64,000 nucleotides of DNA from Thermoguttaceae bacterium (GTDB lineage: Bacteria; Planctomycetota; Planctomycetia; Pirellulales; Thermoguttaceae), in NCBI GenBank assembly GCA_017434455.1, contig JAFRFG010000064.1, positions 1 to 64,000 on the forward strand, read 5' to 3'. Under the pieces are notes generated by a model, which was not told where the DNA came from, did not search any database, and was given only the letters and a program-made list of their open reading frames with translations. Position numbers and translations under genes: made by a program. Shown piece after piece: positions 9,127-17,027 of the stretch (positions within the stretch are counted from its first letter, which is position 1; every line of letters starts with the position of its first letter).

Positions 9127-9204
9127 AATAGGGTATCTGCCGACTATTCCCTTCCAAGAGGGGGAATTCCAAACACCGCCGCTAGACAAGAAAGAAGTTT
9201 TCGC

Positions 9205-10221
9205 ATGACCTGTTCCCGACGTTCGTTTCTCACCGCCGCCGCCCTGGCGCTAAGCGCCGCCGCCGGAAGACCGGCTGCCGCCGAAGCCGAAAAACCGGTA
9301 CTTAAGTTCAAGGATGGAAAGTTCCGCATCCTTCAGTTCACCGATCTGCATACCGCCTACAACGATGAGGAAGAAGTCGGAAAGTCGGCGAAGACGGTCC
9401 AGCGCGTTGGTGAGATGCTCGCCAAAGAGAAACCCGATTTCGCGGTGCTCACCGGCGATCTGGTCACTAAAGAGGTTGATCTTCTTTCCGGTGGTTTGGC
9501 CGCGGCCTGGGAGAATATCACCCGGCCGTTCGACGAGGCCGGTGTCCCGTTCGCCATCGCCTTCGGCAATCACGATCACGAGCGCCAGGCGACAATGCCC
9601 GAGCAGCTGGCGATGATCGACCGGGCCAAGATGAACCTCACCTACAGCGCCGACCCAACGCATCCCGGCGCGGGGACCTGCTGGCTTCCGGTGCTTGGGG
9701 CCGACGGAAACGAAGCGGCGCGCCTTTGGTGCTTCGATTCGCAGTCGTACCCGACGATTCCCGATATGGGGACCTACGCCTGGATCAGTTACGAGCAGAT
9801 CGAGTGGTACCGCGCCGAAAGCGCCAAGGCCGAGGCGAGCGTCGGGCATCCGATTCCGGGACTGGCGTTCTTCCATATTCCGCTTCCCGAAATTTGGAAG
9901 GTCCATAACGCCGAAGCGGCGACCGGGACAATCGGCGAGCCCCCCTGTCCGCCGGATCTCAACAGCGGTCTGTTCACCGCGATGATCGAGCGCGGCGATA
10001 TTCTCGGGGTTTTCTTCGGCCACGATCATGACGATGACTACGCCGCCCTCTATAAAGGGATCGCGCTGGTCTACGGCCGCAAGACCGGTTTCGGCAGCTA
10101 TGGCGATATGGGATTGGAGCGGGGGGGACGAATCATCGAGCTGACCGAGGGAAAACCCGGGTTCGATACCTACATTTCCGTCCCTCAGGGGGAGGAACTT
10201 TCCTGGTCGCACTGGAAGTAA
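9205..10221 (+). CDS. Tat-exported calcineurin-like metallophosphatase, copy 1
   Basis: The protein has 338 residues. It opens with a twin-arginine signal (SRRSFLTAAALAL) ending near AAA|EAEKP, so it is exported folded with its metals. The dinuclear metallophosphoesterase motifs are in order: TDLH (46-49), TGDL (83-86), GNHDHE (121-126), FFHIPLPE (about 222-229) and GHDHDDD (272-278). Members hydrolyse phosphomonoesters or diesters; the substrate is not readable. The ATG at 9205 begins the Tat signal, and the upstream in-frame codons to 9028 lack a signal and run into the control region. It is the first of three tandem paralogues, 67 bases before copy 2, and closest to that copy. Confidence 0.88.
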   Translation: MTCSRRSFLTAAALALSAAAGRPAAAEAEKPVLKFKDGKFRILQFTDLHTAYNDEEEVGKSAKTVQRVGEMLAKEKPDFAVLTGDLVTKEVDLLSGGLAAAWENITRPFDEAGVPFAIAFGNHDHERQATMPEQLAMIDRAKMNLTYSADPTHPGAGTCWLPVLGADGNEAARLWCFDSQSYPTIPDMGTYAWISYEQIEWYRAESAKAEASVGHPIPGLAFFHIPLPEIWKVHNAEAATGTIGEPPCPPDLNSGLFTAMIERGDILGVFFGHDHDDDYAALYKGIALVYGRKTGFGSYGDMGLERGGRIIELTEGKPGFDTYISVPQGEELSWSHWK

Positions 10222-10288
10222 GCGGCCGGTGAACCGCGCAAAGCGAAGATCAACGCAAAGCCAGCAAACCTATTTGGAGCGTAAAACG

Positions 10289-11320
10289 ATGACCTATACC
10301 CGACGAACCTTCCTTACCGGCGCGGCCCTGGCGCTGGGTGCCGCCGCAGTCGGACAACAATCATCCGCTGTCGGACAACAAGCGGCCGGCGCCGATAAAC
10401 CGGTTCTTAAGTTCAAGAATGGAAAGTTCCGCATTCTTCAGATGACCGACCTGCACACCGCCTACAACAATCCGCACGAGGTGGCGCAGGCCGAGATGAC
10501 CGTCCACAAGATGCGCGAGATGCTCGCCAAAGAGAAACCCGACCTGGCGGTGGTCACCGGCGATATGATCACCAGCGGGGTCGATCTTCTTGACGGCGGG
10601 CTGGAAGCGGCGTGGGAGAATATCACCCGGCCGTTCGACCAAACCAATACCCCGTTTGTCGTCACCTTCGGCAATCACGATCATGAGCGCGACGCGACGA
10701 TGGCCGAACAGCTGGCGATGATCGCCCGCGCCAAGATGAACCTGACCTACAGCGCCGATCCCACGCATCCCGGCGCGGGGACCTGCTGTCTGCCGATCCT
10801 CGCTTCCGACGGCGGCGAGGCGATGCGGCTTTGGTTTTTTGATTCGCACTCCTCCCCGGTGATCGAGGGGATGGGGGGGTACGACTGGATCCGAAACGAA
10901 CAGATCCGGTGGTACCGCGCCGAAAGCGCCAAGGCCGAACAGCGCGCGGGGCATCCGGTTCCGGGGCTGGCGTTCTTCCATATCCCGATCCCCGAATTTT
11001 GGGTGGTGCACCAGAGCGACGCGGCGACCGGTTCGGCCGGGGAGACCCCCGGCTCACCGGAGCTCAACAGCGGCCTGTTTACCTCGATGATCGAGCGCGG
11101 CGATATCCTCGGCATCTTTGTCGGTCACGACCACGTCAATGACTACGCGGCTTTGTATAAGGGGATCGCCCTGGTCTACGGCCGCAAGACCGGTTTCGGT
11201 GCCTACGGCGATCTGGAGCGCGGCGGCCGAGTCATCGAGCTGACCGAGGGTAAGGCGGGGTTCGACACCCACGTGAGTACCCCGCTGCGAGAGGAGCTGT
11301 ACTGGTCGTACTGGAAATAA
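10289..11320 (+). CDS. Tat-exported calcineurin-like metallophosphatase, copy 2
   Basis: The protein has 343 residues and a Tat signal (TRRTFLTGAALALGAAA). The signal region contains a small internal duplication: VGQQ occurs twice, encoded by two identical 12-base blocks (GTCGGACAACAA). Metal-binding motifs TDLH (53-56), TGDM, GNHDHE and GHDH are kept in the same order as copy 1, and most of the mature protein matches copy 1 almost residue for residue. A GGAG box about 10 bases upstream supports the ATG at 10289. It is separated by 67 and 33 bases from its neighbours, so the three phosphatases and probably the following GH109-like gene form one transcription unit. Substrate unknown. Confidence 0.88.
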   Translation: MTYTRRTFLTGAALALGAAAVGQQSSAVGQQAAGADKPVLKFKNGKFRILQMTDLHTAYNNPHEVAQAEMTVHKMREMLAKEKPDLAVVTGDMITSGVDLLDGGLEAAWENITRPFDQTNTPFVVTFGNHDHERDATMAEQLAMIARAKMNLTYSADPTHPGAGTCCLPILASDGGEAMRLWFFDSHSSPVIEGMGGYDWIRNEQIRWYRAESAKAEQRAGHPVPGLAFFHIPIPEFWVVHQSDAATGSAGETPGSPELNSGLFTSMIERGDILGIFVGHDHVNDYAALYKGIALVYGRKTGFGAYGDLERGGRVIELTEGKAGFDTHVSTPLREELYWSYWK

Positions 11321-11353
11321 CCCACGATGCGAGTCCCGCCCAAGGAGCCACGA

Positions 11354-12454
11354 ATGACCTGTTCCCGCCGCCGGTTTTTAGCCGCCGGCGCCTCGGCGCT
11401 GGCGGCCATGCCCGTTTCCAAGGCCGGTGCCGTGCCGGCTGCCGCCGGGGCGGCCGTCGACGCCAGCGCCGAGCCGACCGCGCCCCGCGGGCGGCCGATG
11501 TTTCGCTACAATAACGGCCGGTTTCGGATTCTTCAGTTCACCGACCTGCATAATTCTTACTCCACGAAAAAAGAGTACGCCAAGGCGGAGAAGACGCTCG
11601 ATCGGATCCGTCTTTTGCTCGAGCAGGAGAAGCCCGACCTGGCGGTGATCACCGGCGATATCATCGTCAACAGCGGGGGGAAAACGCCCGTCGGATGCGA
11701 ACTCCTCGAGGGGGGAGTGGCCGAGGGATGGGCACGGTTCACCAAGCCGTTCGAGGAGGCACAGGTTCCCTTCGTCACCACATTCGGCAACCACGACCAC
11801 GATCGCGAGAAAAGCGTCTCGGCGAAGGAACAGCTGGAGATGATCCGCCGCTCGCCGATGAGCCGGGTCTACAACGCCGACGACTCGCTGCCCGGGGCGG
11901 GGAACTGCTCGATTCCGATCCTCGGCAGCGACGGAACCGACGCGGTGCGGCTGTGGTTCATCGATTCTCTTTCGTATCCCAAGCGCCGAGAGTTAAGTTC
12001 CTGCGCCTGGATCGATTACTCGCAGATCCAGTGGTATCGCCGCGAAAGCGCCAATATCGAGACGCTCGCCGGGCGAAAGGTCCCCGGATTGATGTTCTTC
12101 CATATCCCGGTTCTGGAATTTAACCAGATGCGCGACCGCAGCCAGACCTTCGGTCACTATGGGGAGGACGCCGACTCGTCGGAGTTAAACAGCGGCCTGT
12201 TTACGTCGCTGATCGAGCGCGGCGATGTGCTGGGGATCTTTACCGGTCACGACCACAACAACGACTCTCTTCTGCAGTACAAGGGGATCGTGATGGCGTA
12301 TGGCCGAAAGACCGGCTACGGCGGCTACGGCCCCCACGATCAGGGGGGGCGGCTTATCGAGCTTGTCGAGGGGAGCGACGGTTATCGGACCTGCATCGTC
12401 ACGCCCGGTCGTACCGACTACCCGTGGTACTGGCGCGCCCGGCCGCGCGAGTAA
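11354..12454 (+). CDS. Tat-exported calcineurin-like metallophosphatase, copy 3 (diverged)
   Basis: The protein has 366 residues with a Tat signal (SRRRFLAAGASALAAMP) and a longer Ala/Pro-rich linker before the enzyme domain. Metal-site motifs are intact: TDLH (63-66), TGDI, GNHDHD, FFHIPV and GHDHNND. It is clearly the outlier of the three, with an insertion after TGDI (NSGGKTPVG) and different loops before GHDH, which may mean a different substrate. AAGGAG lies 7 bases before the ATG at 11354. It follows copy 2 by 33 bases on the same strand. It belongs to the same broad family as purple-acid-type phosphatases, but the substrate cannot be inferred. Confidence 0.88.
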   Translation: MTCSRRRFLAAGASALAAMPVSKAGAVPAAAGAAVDASAEPTAPRGRPMFRYNNGRFRILQFTDLHNSYSTKKEYAKAEKTLDRIRLLLEQEKPDLAVITGDIIVNSGGKTPVGCELLEGGVAEGWARFTKPFEEAQVPFVTTFGNHDHDREKSVSAKEQLEMIRRSPMSRVYNADDSLPGAGNCSIPILGSDGTDAVRLWFIDSLSYPKRRELSSCAWIDYSQIQWYRRESANIETLAGRKVPGLMFFHIPVLEFNQMRDRSQTFGHYGEDADSSELNSGLFTSLIERGDVLGIFTGHDHNNDSLLQYKGIVMAYGRKTGYGGYGPHDQGGRLIELVEGSDGYRTCIVTPGRTDYPWYWRARPRE

Positions 12455-12533
12455 GGAAGCGGCGGAAGATTCACGACAATAAATATTATTTTTTAACCAA
12501 TCGGAACAACAAGTTTGAGAAAAGGGTATTGTG

Positions 12534-13982
12534 ATGTCAGCATCCCGCCGAGATTTTTTAAAGACGGCCGCCGGTCTTCCCGCGATGGTGATGGCCGCCG
12601 CCATGTATGGTGATGAGCATCGTCTTACCGACGACGTGGAAGAGACGCGTCTTGTGATGCGGGACCACGTCTGTCAGTTCAATATGCACCGCTACGCCGC
12701 GCCGGCGCTTCCGACCCTTCGGGTCGGCTACATCGGTATGGGGGGCCGAGGATACGCGTCGATGGGACGCCTCTCCCAGATGGAGGGGGTCGAGATCAAG
12801 GCGCTGTGCGACTCGGTCGAGCCGCAGGTTTCCCGGGCGGTCGATTATCTCAAGGAAGCCGGTCTTCCCGAGCCGGCCGTCTATACCGGAAGCGAAGACG
12901 CCTGGAAAGATTTAATCGCCCGCGACGATCTCGATCTGGTCTATGTGACGTCGCCGCAGTATTGGCACGCCGAGATGGTCTGCGCCGTGATGGAAGCGGG
13001 AAAACACGCCGCCTGCGAGATTCCGCTGGCCTATACCTTGGCCGACTGCTGGAAGATCATCCAAACCTCGGAGCGGACCAAGAAGCAGTGCGCCCTTCTG
13101 GAAAACTGCTGCTTCGACTTCTTCGAGTCGATGGCGATCAATATGGCGCTGCAGGGGAAACTCGGCGAGGTGGTCTACGGCGAGGGGGCGTATATCCACT
13201 GGATGAATCCCGAGGCCCTGATCGCCGGTCTGGAGAACCTCCCCGTCCCGAAGGCGGGGGCCTACCGCCATATCACCGCGGCGACGGCGCACGGGAACCG
13301 GTACCCGACCCACGGTTTCGGCCCGGTCGCTTTGGCGATGAGAATCAACGCGGGGGATCGCCCCCTGTACCTCACCTCGACGGAGACCGACGATTTTGTC
13401 TGGGCCAGGGCGATCGATCAGGCGATCCGAGCGGGGAACAAGCAGTGCGAGGAGTTCGTGGGGAAACCGTTTAACGGCAACCTCAACGTCTCGACAATGA
13501 AGACCGCCGGCGGAAAGATGATTCAGATCCAATACGGAATCACCTCGCCGCGTCCCTACACGCGCAAGTTCATCTTAAGCGGCCTGAAGGGGTTTGTCCA
13601 AAAGTACCCCGAACCGTCGCAGATCTGCCTGGAAGGGGGCGTGGTCCTTCCGGAAGAGGGAGCCCAGCGGGTTCAGGAAGAGAACACTCCGGAACTGATC
13701 AAAAACCTTCGGGAGCTGGCGCTTCGCTTCGGCGGCCACGGAGGGATAGACTTCACCTGCGATTACCAGCTGGTGGACTCGCTGCGCAACGGCCTTCCGC
13801 TGAATATCTCGGTCTACGACGGGGTGACCTGGAGCGCGCTGACGCCGCTGAGCTTGTGGTCGGTGACCCACGGGTCGCAGCCGATCGATTACCCCGATTT
13901 CACCGGGGGGACGTGGAAAGAAAACGCGCCGATCGACCTGTCGGCGCGCGGCGCGATGACAACGAAGGTGAACCCGCGTTAA
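12534..13982 (+). CDS. Tat-exported Gfo/Idh/MocA-fold protein, probable GH109 alpha-N-acetylgalactosaminidase
   Basis: The protein has 482 residues and a Tat signal (SRRDFLKTAAG). The Rossmann fold GYIGMGGRG is at 65-73 with ALCD after the second strand. The EKP element of Gfo/Idh/MocA enzymes is replaced by CEIP (161-164). YPTHGFGP at 257-264, followed by INAGDRPLYL, matches the signature that separates GH109 from ordinary dehydrogenases. GH109 enzymes hydrolyse terminal alpha-GalNAc with bound NAD as a recycled redox cofactor. Of two adjacent candidate starts (GTG 12531, ATG 12534), the ATG has AAAGGG spaced 8 bases upstream. It lies 79 bases after the third phosphatase. An ordinary Gfo/Idh/MocA oxidoreductase is the alternative. 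Confidence 0.78.
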   Translation: MSASRRDFLKTAAGLPAMVMAAAMYGDEHRLTDDVEETRLVMRDHVCQFNMHRYAAPALPTLRVGYIGMGGRGYASMGRLSQMEGVEIKALCDSVEPQVSRAVDYLKEAGLPEPAVYTGSEDAWKDLIARDDLDLVYVTSPQYWHAEMVCAVMEAGKHAACEIPLAYTLADCWKIIQTSERTKKQCALLENCCFDFFESMAINMALQGKLGEVVYGEGAYIHWMNPEALIAGLENLPVPKAGAYRHITAATAHGNRYPTHGFGPVALAMRINAGDRPLYLTSTETDDFVWARAIDQAIRAGNKQCEEFVGKPFNGNLNVSTMKTAGGKMIQIQYGITSPRPYTRKFILSGLKGFVQKYPEPSQICLEGGVVLPEEGAQRVQEENTPELIKNLRELALRFGGHGGIDFTCDYQLVDSLRNGLPLNISVYDGVTWSALTPLSLWSVTHGSQPIDYPDFTGGTWKENAPIDLSARGAMTTKVNPR

Positions 13983-13983
13983 G

Positions 13984-14001
13984 GGTTAATACGCGTTAAC
14001 C
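13984..14001. repeat. Palindrome at the junction of the GH109-like gene and the IS630-type fragment
   Basis: GGTTAA (13984-13989) and TTAACC (13996-14001) flank TACGCG. It lies immediately after the GH109-like stop codon and contains the stop codon of the reverse-strand HTH gene. It could be a small terminator or a leftover end of an insertion element. Confidence 0.5.
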
Positions 14002-14466
14002 TCTCGTGCGCGGGGTCTTCCGCTTGGCGTGGGGCCGACGGCCCCGCGTCGCCCGCTCTTTGGGGAGATCATACCGATGCCAGACCACGTTGACGAAGTA
14101 GGGGGTGATCCCGAGGTGCTCGGCCAGACGGCGCAGTGACCAACGTCCCTCTTTGGGGGGGACGAGCGTCGCTTTGATGATCTTCTTCTCCAGCTCGGGG
14201 GTGAGCTTCGGCTTGCGGCCGCTGCGCGGGAAGTCTTTCTCGATCCCCTTGAGCCGGTTGGTCAGGAAGCGGTTGCGCCAGCGCGCCACCTTCTGACGAG
14301 AAACCCCGATCCTTTCGGCGACGTCTATAGTCAGCAGCCCCTTCGAGCAAAGAAGGATGATCCTGGCCCTTTGGGCCTTGCGGGGATCACTCTTTACGGC
14401 GCGGGCCCAGCGTTTGAGTGTTTGATGTTCTTCTTCGGTTAAATCGATTCTTGCTGCAAGTCGCAT
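13996..14466 (-). CDS. Orphan IS630-type transposase DNA-binding domain (no DDE catalytic part)
   Basis: The protein has 156 residues. It shows the winged-helix/helix-turn-helix N-terminal half of IS630-family transposases: LTEEEHQTL, then IDVAERIGVSRQKVARWRNRF (recognition-helix region), FPRSGRKPKLT, and a second HTH with WSLRRLAEHLGIT. Full IS630 transposases are about 340-380 residues and carry a DDE domain downstream. Here the frame stops at 13996, and the next DNA is the end of the oppositely oriented GH109-like gene, so no catalytic part exists. A good promoter stands upstream. It could be a truncated IS remnant, the first ORF of a split transposase, or a captured DNA-binding protein. 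The C-terminal tail is strongly basic. Confidence 0.75.
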   Translation of the reverse strand: MRLAARIDLTEEEHQTLKRWARAVKSDPRKAQRARIILLCSKGLLTIDVAERIGVSRQKVARWRNRFLTNRLKGIEKDFPRSGRKPKLTPELEKKIIKATLVPPKEGRWSLRRLAEHLGITPYFVNVVWHRYDLPKERATRGRRPHAKRKTPRTRG

Positions 14467-14497
14467 GGTAGGTAACCTTTCCGTGTTGAACGCCCCA

Positions 14498-14526
14498 ATT
14501 ATAACTTAAGTTTTCTATTCTGATAA
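14498..14526 (-). promoter_or_regulatory. Promoter of the orphan IS630-type HTH gene
   Basis: On the reverse strand, TTATCA (14521-14526) and a perfect TATAAT (14498-14503) are separated by 17 bases, ending 31 bases before the ATG. This is one of the best -10 boxes in the window. Confidence 0.6.
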
Positions 14527-14538
14527 CAGCATGAAGCC

Positions 14539-14569
14539 CAATTTTCTAAAAATTTTTTTATGAAAATTG
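14539..14569. repeat. AT-rich inverted repeat upstream of the HTH gene promoter
   Basis: CAATTTTC (14539-14546) and GAAAATTG (14562-14569) flank a 15-base A/T tract that is itself nearly self-complementary. It stands 13 bases upstream of the HTH gene -35 box. It could be an operator, an old element end, or simply AT-rich non-coding DNA. The 14467-14778 gap otherwise holds two divergent promoters and no reading frame I would support. Confidence 0.4.
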
Positions 14570-14677
14570 ATTACGGTAGGATTAGATTATCTTTTAGAAC
14601 GGTTTTCCCGGGGGCTTTGTGCTTTCAACGGTGATGGCCGACACGCGCGGCCGCGGGGGGACGGGCAGCCCAGACCC

Positions 14678-14706
14678 TTGAAAAAGGCGCTTTTTTTCGA
14701 TAAACT
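14678..14706 (+). promoter_or_regulatory. Candidate promoter of the ABC-F gene
   Basis: TTGAAA (14678-14683) and TAAACT (14701-14706) are 17 bases apart, leaving a leader of about 65 bases before the ATG. The leader holds a GC-rich self-complementary stretch near 14738-14759. Confidence 0.5.
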
Positions 14707-14778
14707 AGGCGTGGGAAGCTTTTAGCCGTTCATTTTCCGCGCGCGTATACACCCGCGCGTCCTTCCGCAAGAGTATCT

Positions 14779-16911
14779 ATGGCCGTCATTCTTACCGCAA
14801 GTCACCTGCGCAAACACTTTGGTCCCGAGCCGGTTCTGTCCGATGTCTCTTTCCAGATTCGGGAGGGGGACAAAATCGGTCTGATCGGGCCGAACGGCTG
14901 CGGGAAGACGACGCTGCTGAATATCTTAGCCGGCCGAGAGGAGAGCGAGCGCGGCGAGATCGAAAAGCCGAACGACGTCCTGATCGGTTATCTGGAGCAG
15001 CGCCCTCAAATCGCCGAGGGGGTCACGCTGCGCCAAGAGGCGCGCTCGGCGCTGGAGCACCTCTACGCGATCGGGAAAGAGGCCGAGCAGATCGCCGAGC
15101 GCCTTGCCAACGAGCAAGATCCGGCGGAGCACGAGCGGCTGGCGCGCCGCTTCGACCGGATCCACGAAGAGCTCGCCCGCAAAGACGCCTACAACCTCGA
15201 CTACCGGATCGACCGCATTTTACACGGGGTCGGTTTTACCGATGAGGAATTTGACCGTCCCGCCTCCTCGTTCAGCGGCGGGGAACTTAACCGTCTGGGG
15301 CTGGCGAAGCTTTTGCTGGCCGAGCCGGAGATTATGCTCCTCGACGAGCCGTCGAACCACCTCGACCTGGCGGCGACCGAGTGGTTGGAGCAGTTCCTGG
15401 CGGCCAGCAGCGCCGCGGTGGTCCTGGTCAGCCACGACCGCTATTTCCTCGATCGGGTGACGAATCGGACATTGGAGCTGTACTTCGGCACGGTCGACGA
15501 GTACCCCGGGAACTTCTCGAAGTACACCATGCTCAAAGACGAGCGTCTTTTGGTCCAGACGCGGACCTACGAGAAGTATGTCGAAGAGGTCGAAAAGGCG
15601 AAAGACTTCATTCGCCGGCATCACTACGGAATGAAGGCCGGGCAGGCCGAAGACCGGCGCAAAAAGCTCGCCCGCCTCGAGGAGGAACCGGTCGATCCGC
15701 CGCGGAAGATCTCTACCCCCGAGTTCCATTTTCCTCCCGCCTCGCGCACCGGCGATATCGTCTTTAGGGTCGACGGTCTTTCCAAAGGGTTCGACCATCC
15801 TCTGTTTCGCGACCTGACCCTTACGATCGAGCGGGGGCAGCGCTGGGCGATTCTCGGGCCGAACGGCTGCGGCAAAACGACGCTGCTCAAGTGCCTCCTC
15901 AAAGAGATCGAGCCCGACTCCGGGGAGGTCTATCATGGGCAGGGGATCAAGGTCGGCTACTTCGATCAGCACCTTCACCTTCTCGACGACGCCCTGCCGG
16001 TGGTCGAGGCGATCCGCCCCGAGAAAAAGATTTTTGAGGATCTGGCCCGCCGCAAACTCCTCGGTTCGTTCGGGCTGACGCAAGATCAGCAGCTCCAGAC
16101 CGTGGCGAGCTTAAGCGGCGGTCAGCGCTGCCGGGCGGCCCTGGCGAAACTCTCCGCCAACGACCCGAACGTGATGATCCTCGACGAGCCGACGAACCAC
16201 CTCGATCTGTGGGCCCGCGCCGCGCTGGAGCGGGCGATCCGCTCCTTTGACGGGACGGTTCTGTTCATCAGTCACGACCGTTACTTTGTCGACCGCACCG
16301 CCGACCACCTGCTGATCATTCAGCCGAACGCGCGGTTCCAGGTGATCGAGGGGAACTACTCCACGTTCCGTGACCGTGTCGCCAAGGGGCTGATGGCCGA
16401 TCCCTTCCTGGCCGGAGCGCTCGACGAATCGCGGAAGAACCCGGCGAACAGCGCCGCCGGCCCTGTGCCGCAGCGAAAAGAACCGCCCAAAACCGAACCT
16501 GCCAGGAAGAATCAGCCGAAGAAAAACCCGCCGAAGAAAAAGGGTTCCTCCAAGCCGTCCGGCCCCGGGGCGGCCCCGTCGCGCCCGACACCGCCGCCGG
16601 TCCCTCCCAAGAGAGATTACAGCCGTTCGGAGGCGCAGCACCAGTGGGAAAAAGAGCTTAACGCGGGGAAAAAGGCCGCCGACGGGGCGAAGCGCAAGCG
16701 GAAGTTCCCCTACCGAAAGGTGAGCGATATCGAGGAGGAGATCTTCATCCGCGAGACCCGCGTGATGGAATTAAACGAGGAGCTTCTCAAGCCCGAGGTG
16801 GTTCGTGACGGGGAAAAAATGAAGCGGATCAACCAGGAACTCAACGAAGAGCAGGAGAAGATCAAACTGCTCTACGAGCATTGGGAAGAGGCCTCGGAGC
16901 TGAACTGGTAG
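14779..16911 (+). CDS. ABC-F family ATPase (ribosome-associated type) with basic C-terminal extension
   Basis: The protein has 710 residues and two ABC cassettes in one chain with no membrane segment, the layout of ABC-F translation factors. Cassette 1 has the Walker A GPNGCGKTT at 37-45, signature FSGGELNR and LLDEPSNHLDL near 187. Cassette 2 has GPNGCGKTT near 360, signature LSGGQRCR and DEPTNHLDL near 467. The inter-domain linker (about 240-310) is charged and helical. After cassette 2 comes a Lys/Pro-rich tract (about 550-610) and a C-terminal coiled-coil of the Uup/ABC_tran_CTD kind. ABC-F proteins act on the ribosomal E site or, in Uup-like members, on branched nucleic acids. Which subgroup this belongs to is not decided. 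Confidence 0.92.
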   Translation: MAVILTASHLRKHFGPEPVLSDVSFQIREGDKIGLIGPNGCGKTTLLNILAGREESERGEIEKPNDVLIGYLEQRPQIAEGVTLRQEARSALEHLYAIGKEAEQIAERLANEQDPAEHERLARRFDRIHEELARKDAYNLDYRIDRILHGVGFTDEEFDRPASSFSGGELNRLGLAKLLLAEPEIMLLDEPSNHLDLAATEWLEQFLAASSAAVVLVSHDRYFLDRVTNRTLELYFGTVDEYPGNFSKYTMLKDERLLVQTRTYEKYVEEVEKAKDFIRRHHYGMKAGQAEDRRKKLARLEEEPVDPPRKISTPEFHFPPASRTGDIVFRVDGLSKGFDHPLFRDLTLTIERGQRWAILGPNGCGKTTLLKCLLKEIEPDSGEVYHGQGIKVGYFDQHLHLLDDALPVVEAIRPEKKIFEDLARRKLLGSFGLTQDQQLQTVASLSGGQRCRAALAKLSANDPNVMILDEPTNHLDLWARAALERAIRSFDGTVLFISHDRYFVDRTADHLLIIQPNARFQVIEGNYSTFRDRVAKGLMADPFLAGALDESRKNPANSAAGPVPQRKEPPKTEPARKNQPKKNPPKKKGSSKPSGPGAAPSRPTPPPVPPKRDYSRSEAQHQWEKELNAGKKAADGAKRKRKFPYRKVSDIEEEIFIRETRVMELNEELLKPEVVRDGEKMKRINQELNEEQEKIKLLYEHWEEASELNW

Positions 16912-16932
16912 AATTAGCCGGCCGATACAAAG

Positions 16933-16978
16933 AAAACCGCCGGCCCCCTTGAAAGGTGAGGGGGCCGGCGGTTTTTTT
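16933..16978. terminator. Bidirectional terminator between the ABC-F gene and xylA
   Basis: 16-base arms (16933-16948 and 16960-16975) form a GC-rich stem flanked by AAAA on the left and seven T on the right. It sits 21 bases past the ABC-F stop and also downstream of the converging xylA gene. Confidence 0.93.
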
Positions 16979-17027
16979 ATCGCGGCCGTTCGCGCTTGGG
17001 AGAGCTTGTGCTCAACCGTCAAGCGGA

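Noticed and set aside
9028-9204. N-terminal extension of phosphatase copy 1
   Set aside because: Runs into the divergent promoter region and would hide the Tat signal inside the protein.
13996-14466. Complete IS630 insertion sequence
   Set aside because: No DDE domain, no convincing terminal inverted repeats and no target-site duplication.
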